Of a stretch of 11,884 nucleotides of DNA, positions 7,654 to 11,884 are shown one piece after another. Under the pieces are notes generated by a model. That model was not told the origin of the DNA. It saw nothing but the letters and a program-made list of their open reading frames with translations, and searched no databases. The position numbers were made by a program, and so were the translations under genes. Each line of letters opens with the position of its first letter. Position 1 is the stretch's first letter. The DNA lies in contig JABVXU010001027.1 of the NCBI GenBank assembly GCA_013365365.1, forward strand, positions 1 to 11,884, read 5' to 3'. The stretch comes from Cruorifilaria tuberocauda (Eukaryota; Nematoda; Chromadorea; Rhabditida; Onchocercidae).

Positions 7654-8701
7654 CTGAAAAAGGAAAAAATTAAATTGTTAAATTCTATCATTTAACACAA
7701 TTTTTATTATTAATTAATTGTTTAATTTAAAAAAAAAAAAAAACGAAAAGAAAGTTTGTAATTATTTCAGGTTTTCTTTTTAAAATAATTTCATTTAAAT
7801 TCATTTAATTCAAATTCATTCATTTAAATATTAATTAGATAATTTAATAAAATATTTTCAAGTTTAAATATTCAAATACAATTTTTACTCTGAAATGTGA
7901 CTTAAAAAAAAAAAACAAATGGAAAATTTTAATTATTGTAAATTTTAAAATATTTCTTCCATTTATTTCATTTCATTTCTTAAACAACAATAACATCAAT
8001 AATGCAAATCTGTTTAAAATCATTAATTTTGTACTTAAATCATTTGTTTTGAAATTAAAATTTAAAATGAAGAGAACTATTATTTGTAGAACAGTACAGT
8101 TATCAAAATGATTTCCATATAATCATAATACTTTAGCAAATAAAAATGATAATAATAAAAATATTTTGTTGAATTCATTTTTTTTTTTTGCCATTCAATG
8201 ATTCATGAAATAAACCATACCAACAATAATTTTTTTACAAAAATCAAAAAAAAAAGTTGAAAAAGAAAAAAAAAAACTTAGCACATAAATCACCAAATAG
8301 CATTTTTCAAAAAAGAAAAAAAAAATTAAATTTTCGTAATGATAATTCAAATATTGTATTTTTTCAATCAAAAAAAAAAAAAGAAATGGAATATTCGCCT
8401 GCTGTTTTTTTTTTTTGAAAACTAACTTTAGCTAACTTACAAAAAAAAAATACAGAAATACAGTAAACAGAATGAGAAATGTAAACAAAAATCAAACTTT
8501 CAATTAAAATAGCAATCAATCAGATTAAATTATTCCCATCTATTTTTTAATAAAATCATATAAATTGAAATTAAATTAAAGAAAAGTTTTTCTTTTAATT
8601 TTTAATAAAAGTTATTAAATTATTGATTCATCAGAAGACAAGAAAAAAACGAAAAAGATTGTTTTTTTTTTTTTATTTATCTTTTTTGTTTACACAATCA
8701 G
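7654..8701. other. AT-rich upstream DNA (probable 5' UTR intron of the ETS gene)
   Basis: It begins at the splice acceptor upstream of the first coding exon. It is dominated by poly(A)/poly(T) runs and AT repeats. A donor-like TTTT|GTAAGTTAG on the minus strand lies at 8440-8430 but follows a T run, so a UTR exon there is not convincing. No gene was found. Confidence 0.5.
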
Positions 8702-8767
8702 TTGAATACAGATGATGCTATTACAGTTTCACTTAAAATTGATTGGATGAAGCAATCTGCAATATAA
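8702..8767 (+). other. Coding-like plus-strand segment, possible terminal exon
   Basis: A long T-rich tract and an ACACAATCAG acceptor (ending 8701) precede 21 open codons and TAA at 8765-8767. The peptide includes NTDDAITVSLKIDWMKQSAI. The composition is less AT-rich than the flanks and an AATAAA follows near 8841. No upstream plus-strand exon was found, and I recognise no family. It could be a chance frame, a conserved non-coding patch or a gene remnant. Confidence 0.25.
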
Positions 8768-9180
8768 CCAGTCATGCATAATTTTTCATATTTTTGTATA
8801 CCGTACGAACAGTTACATTAATTTCATTATTAGCAAATGCTAATAAATTAAATACAACTATCTAGATAATAATTATAATTAGAAATTTGAAAATGAAACA
8901 AAATGATTTTCAAAATTTTAAATCAATTTTTTAAAATTAAATCAAAATTATAATATCAATCTTTTACTTGCTAATTTCTATTTCTATTTCATTTACAAAT
9001 GCTAAATTTAAGTAATTTGAAAATTTAAAAAAAAATAAAAAAAAATTTGATGCAATTAATTTAAATTAAAATTTTTATACATTAAAGAATGTTTATAGAA
9101 GTTCTCAATTAATTTTATTTAAAATATTCATGAAAAAATGAAGTGAATTAATTGATAAATATTAATTTAATAAATATCAA
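8768..9180. other. AT-rich DNA without recognisable features
   Basis: Apart from a less AT-rich patch with CCGTACG near 8802-8808 that could belong to the preceding segment, nothing is seen here. Confidence 0.5.
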
Positions 9181-9440
9181 AACTTAACATCTGTAACTTT
9201 GAAGTGAAGAAGAACGAAACTATCAACTGATAAATACCGAAAACTTAACTTTTCATATGTAACTTTAAAGTGAGAAAAAAAAATGAAACTATCAATTAAT
9301 AAATACCAAAACTTGATCACGTACTGATATTAAGCGTCACCCTAATGATACGATAAATTTAGTTGACATGTAAAATGCAAATAGCTAAAATGATGTATAA
9401 CTACAAATAGACTTAACTCTTCGCATATAACTTTAAAAAA
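9181..9440. repeat. Imperfect 61-68-bp tandem repeat interrupted by an ETS exon fragment
   Basis: A unit starting AACTTAACwT and containing GTAACTTTrAAGTGA, GAAACTATCAA and ATAAATACC occupies 9181-9241 and 9242-9309. A third copy starts AACTT at 9310 but passes at once into the exon 2-like fragment. A further partial unit, ACTTAACTCTTCGCATATAAC, resumes at 9411. Confidence 0.65.
9313..9372 (-). pseudogene. Degenerate copy of the 3' part of ETS exon 2 with its splice donor
   Basis: These 60 bp match 4810-4868 in the same orientation. There is a 24-bp identical block at one end (intron start, donor GTACGT and exon end) and a 22-bp identical block at the other (CGATAAATTTAGTTGACATG and two more bases). 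Between them lie 13 versus 14 less similar bases. By hand, about 55 of 60 aligned columns agree. Read on the minus strand it gives TCQLNLSYH and then TAG, and it also carries a one-base insertion, so it cannot supply the original coding information. The donor hexamer is intact. It lies outside the ETS gene's coding exons, about 1.8 kb upstream of the ATG. Confidence 0.8.
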
Positions 9441-9507
9441 ACTATTTAAGTGCAAAAATTACGAAGAAAAAAAAAGTGTCAGCAACCAATTCACGTAATT
9501 CTCATGA

Positions 9508-9672
9508 ACTTTTAAAAATTCCTCATCCATAACGACTGTTCATGATGTAAAATTCAATAAAAAAAAAAAAAGTTTCAATATCAGTAAAGAGGTAAGGGGA
9601 AGATCGGATGAATTAGAGGAAGTGGAAGATGTATTGTTAACAAGAAGGTCATCAACTAAAAGTGTCCTTTGA
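9508..9672 (+). other. Coding-like plus-strand open segment (54 codons to TGA)
   Basis: The frame is open from after TGA at 9505-9507 to TGA at 9670-9672, crossing a poly(A) run as four Lys codons. Its last part, from SKEVRGRSDELEEVED to LLTRRSSTKSVL, has protein-like codons and much more G than its surroundings. AGAG|GTAAGG at 9588-9594 resembles a plus-strand splice donor. There is no ATG in frame and no clear acceptor. On the opposite strand the same bases read as Ser/Thr-rich sequence after a CACTTTTAG acceptor-like site. Identity unknown; chance is possible. Confidence 0.25.
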
Positions 9673-9849
9673 AAATCATACTTGAAATTACGATAATTCT
9701 ATGACTTCACTACTAAGTGGAAAAAAAATGAGAAAAAAAAATTATAATTCTTTATTTTTTTTCTAAGCATTTTAAAATACTATAGAATATTTCTAAATTA
9801 ATTTTTTTCTTCTTAACATTTTCCTCTTACTAATGCTAAATTTAATCAA
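9673..9849. other. AT-rich spacer
   Basis: Poly(A)/poly(T) runs; no feature seen. Confidence 0.5.
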
Positions 9850-10248
9850 GATTACCATTTCATACTAATAAATGCTTATCAATAGTTTTAAGCGATGATA
9901 TGATTACCATTTCATACTAATAAATGCTTATCAATACTTTTACGCGATGATATGATTATCATTTCATACTAATAAATGCTTATCAATAGTTTTACGCGAT
10001 GATATGATTATCATTTCATACTAATAAATGCTTATCAATACTTTTACGCGATGATATGATTATCATTTCATACTAATAAATGCTTATCAATAATTTTACG
10101 CGATGATATGATTACCATTTCATACTAATAAATGCTTATCAATAATTTTAAGCGACGATATGATTATCATTTCATACTAATAAATGCTTATCAATAATTT
10201 TAAGCGACGATATGATTATCATTTCATACTGATAAATGCTTATCAATA
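9850..10248. repeat. 52-bp minisatellite, 7.7 copies
   Basis: Units start with GATTAyCATTTCATACTAAT at 9850, 9902, 9954, 10006, 10058, 10110, 10162 and 10214, an exact 52-bp period with no indels. Each continues AAATGCTTATCAATA, then a variable base, TTTTA, AGCG or CGCG, and ATGATAT or ACGATAT. The last copy is partial. Every full unit contains TTATCA/TGATAT GATA-type motifs and at least one CpG in an otherwise CpG-poor context. Confidence 0.95.
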
Positions 10249-10537
10249 TTTCTAATAATCAAAATGAAATTGATAAAACAGCACATGAATAAATCATTTA
10301 AATTTTACAATACAATGAAATTTAACGAGAAAAAAAAATTGTTAGTTATGATGTATGATGTATTTGGAGGAAGAAAAAAAAATCTGCTATCTTTAAATTT
10401 TTCTTTCTTCCATTTTTAAAATCAAAAAATGATTAAATCGAAAAGAAAAAAAAAACTTGAAGTATAATATTTGCAATTCTTTCCATTTTCTTTTAACACA
10501 ATTGTATGAGAATTCTAATAATGCAACAATAAATGAA
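10249..10537. other. AT-rich DNA between the minisatellite and the promoter candidate
   Basis: Contains poly(A) runs and no recognisable gene. Confidence 0.5.
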
Positions 10538-10582
10538 ATGCAAATATATAAAAGGATGTATGCTTACAAATAATACTCACTG
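10538..10582 (+). promoter_or_regulatory. Candidate TATA-type core promoter with overlapping octamer
   Basis: On the plus strand the octamer ATGCAAAT (10538-10545) abuts TATATAAAAGG (10545-10555), a very good TATA box. An initiator-like TCACT puts a start A at 10579, 32 bp after the T of TATAAAAGG, which is the expected spacing. On the minus strand the same spot reads TTCAGTG, an arthropod-like initiator (A at 10581), with TAAATAAG about 29 bp upstream. The sequence alone cannot say which strand, if either, is used. Chance TATA boxes are common in such DNA. Confidence 0.25.
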
Positions 10583-11046
10583 AACAGGTAATACTATTAA
10601 ATCTTATTTACCAAGTAAAAATTGTATTATATTTCATTTATTTGACAAATGATTAAAATTTTGAATTACTAATACAAAAAACATTTATATCATTACTAAG
10701 ACAATAAAATCAATTACTACTCATTGTTATCAATTTGATTATTTGTTAAATTTTTAATTTTATTTTTATCATTTCATTATAAAATCATTTTAAGAAAATT
10801 GATTAGTGTAGAGTAGAAACTAAATTAGATTGATGAACAAATTGCTCGATTTTCTAATTTACAAAAAAAAAAATTCATTAATTTTTTAATTAAAAGAAGT
10901 TGAGAAAAGGTAAAATCAATTATGCATGATGCATATGTTTAAGATATTTCAGGTATTCAATAAAAAAAAAACTATAAATATTTATAGACATTTTATTTTT
11001 AGATTTCAGGTTTTTCAAATAAGAATATCGATAAATTATTAAAGTG
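10583..11046. other. AT-rich DNA without gene
   Basis: Only poly(A) runs and short TA-rich sequence are seen. The open frame that spans part of it on the minus strand is Ile/Tyr/Lys-rich and looks like chance. Confidence 0.5.
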
Positions 11047-11052
11047 ATAATA

Positions 11053-11134
11053 TAGCGATTAATTTGAAGCACTGGTACCGCTATCATTTTATTAATGATA
11101 TTAGTGTAAATCGTAATGATATGCTTAATCGCTA
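11053..11134. repeat. Inverted repeat with 10-bp perfect arms (82-bp span)
   Basis: TAGCGATTAA at 11053-11062 is the reverse complement of TTAATCGCTA at 11125-11134. A second, smaller inverted pair, TATCATT/AATGATA, lies inside at 11082-11088 and 11094-11100. The interval is dense in TAAT and GATA motifs. Confidence 0.5.
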
Positions 11135-11671
11135 ACACTATATTAAACGTAATTTAATTTAACTACCTTAATTATAATTTAATTTAATTTAATTGATTTA
11201 TTTTCTTAGTCGTTTGCTAATGAAATACAACATTGATAGATATGAATTTAGTAAAAAAAAAAGGAAATAATCTTTAATTCTTCAACCTTTATAATAATTA
11301 AAGTTATTAAATAAATAATTACAAAATATTCGGAAAAAAATTTAATTTTAAAGTTTAGAAATTAAACTTTCAAAGATTATCTACCTATAACTGACTGATT
11401 AATTAATTAATTAATTTAAAGTATAATTGCATTAAACATTTGATTTATACGATTATTTTATTATTTGATCAGACATATTGCTATATCATTAAATTGATAA
11501 GATAGTGTAAATTTTTAAGAGTTTAGAAATATCGAACAAACATATGCTATTTGACCTCTAACTTGCTTATTTTATCTTCTTTTATCTTTTATTTTTTTTT
11601 TTTTTTTGAGAATTATCAAAATAAAACTAAGGCATTTTCAATATCGCTTCCCCTTTTGTTGCATTTATCAT
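11135..11671. other. AT-rich DNA without gene
   Basis: TTTAA and TTAA simple repeats (11155-11195, 11397-11417) and a T17 run near 11591-11607. No coding exon was found on either strand. Confidence 0.5.
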
Positions 11672-11693
11672 AAATTATGTTCGGACATAATTT
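11672..11693. repeat. Perfect hairpin, 9-bp arms with TCGG loop
   Basis: AAATTATGT (11672-11680) and ACATAATTT (11685-11693) are perfect reverse complements separated by TCGG. Confidence 0.5.
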
Positions 11694-11700
11694 GATTAAC

Positions 11701-11749
11701 GATTCAACGAATATTCTACCGTAATACGAAATGTTATTCGTTGGAAATC
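11701..11749. repeat. Nested imperfect inverted repeat
   Basis: Outer arms CAACGAATA (11705-11713) and TATTCGTTG (11735-11743) are perfect complements and share the same centre (11724) as an inner CGTAATACG (11720-11728). With one bulge the outer stem extends to GATTCAACG / CGTTGGAAATC. Confidence 0.5.
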
Positions 11750-11830
11750 TTTTCTTTTTCGTCTTCTTTTTTCTCGATTTTTTTTAAGTCTATCATGAAT
11801 ATTCTAAAAATGCCAAATATTTCTTTTATA

Positions 11831-11870
11831 ATTTATGATTTAAACGTAGGATTTATGATTTAAACGTAGA
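11831..11870. repeat. 20-bp tandem duplication at the right edge
   Basis: ATTTATGATTTAAACGTAGG at 11831-11850 is followed by an almost identical unit at 11851-11870. Confidence 0.8.
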
Positions 11871-11884
11871 ATTTAAATACTTTC

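Noticed and set aside
8425..8445. Minus-strand GTAAGTTAG as donor of an upstream ETS UTR exon
   Set aside because: It directly follows a T9 run and no acceptor, start or promoter was found nearby.
10920..11138. 72-codon minus-strand open frame
   Set aside because: Ile/Tyr/Lys-rich as expected from AT-rich non-coding DNA, with no recognisable domain and no splice context.
11616..11783. Minus-strand open frame of about 55 codons without ATG (contains NISYYGRIFVESL)
   Set aside because: No start, no clear splice sites, Lys-rich low-complexity beginning; frames of this length are expected by chance in the window.
1..11884. CRISPR array, tRNA, rRNA or transposase genes
   Set aside because: The 52-bp array has no spacers and no cas genes, and the window is eukaryotic. 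No cloverleaf with tRNA boxes, no rRNA-like sequence and no transposase or reverse-transcriptase frame was seen by eye.

Overview
This is a very AT-rich eukaryotic window. It has spliced genes, GT..AG introns, dA/dT tracts and CT/GA/AC microsatellites. The one gene that can be modelled in full is an animal-specific ETS-family transcription factor on the minus strand, so the source is a metazoan. Its AT content, long poly-Gln/His tract and intron style suggest an invertebrate, probably an arthropod, but the sequence does not fix the species.

The ETS gene runs right to left from 7553 (ATG) to 3119 (TGA) in five coding exons: 7553-7418, 4950-4822, 4575-4204, 3624-3473 and 3295-3119. All five join in frame (intron phases 1, 1, 1, 0) into a 321-residue protein. 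Residues 213-298 are a complete C-terminal DNA-binding ETS domain of the ETS1/ETS2/Pointed class. There is no PNT (SAM-like) domain, so this looks like a short, Pointed-P1-like product. The first coding exon has about 100 nt of 5' UTR after a strong splice acceptor at 7654-7655, so at least one non-coding exon lies further upstream (to the right). A poly(A) signal is at 3001-3006.

Left of the ETS gene, 217-306 may be the last exon of a plus-strand gene convergent with it. Positions 307-3000 are intergenic, with a diverged tandem array of about 185-bp units (about 665-1370). Intron 1 (4951-7417) carries microsatellites, a duplicated 149-bp unit and a short repeat family running up to the exon 1 donor. 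Right of the gene (7654-11884) is non-coding or upstream-intron DNA. It holds a degenerate 60-bp copy of part of ETS exon 2 at 9313-9372, a 52-bp minisatellite of nearly eight copies (9850-10248), a TATA-type core-promoter candidate near 10547, several inverted repeats, and two short plus-strand segments that look coding but cannot be assigned.

The strongest unusual points are the ectopic exon fragment, the weak donor of the poly-Gln exon followed by a 15-nt U tract, and the regular 52-bp array.
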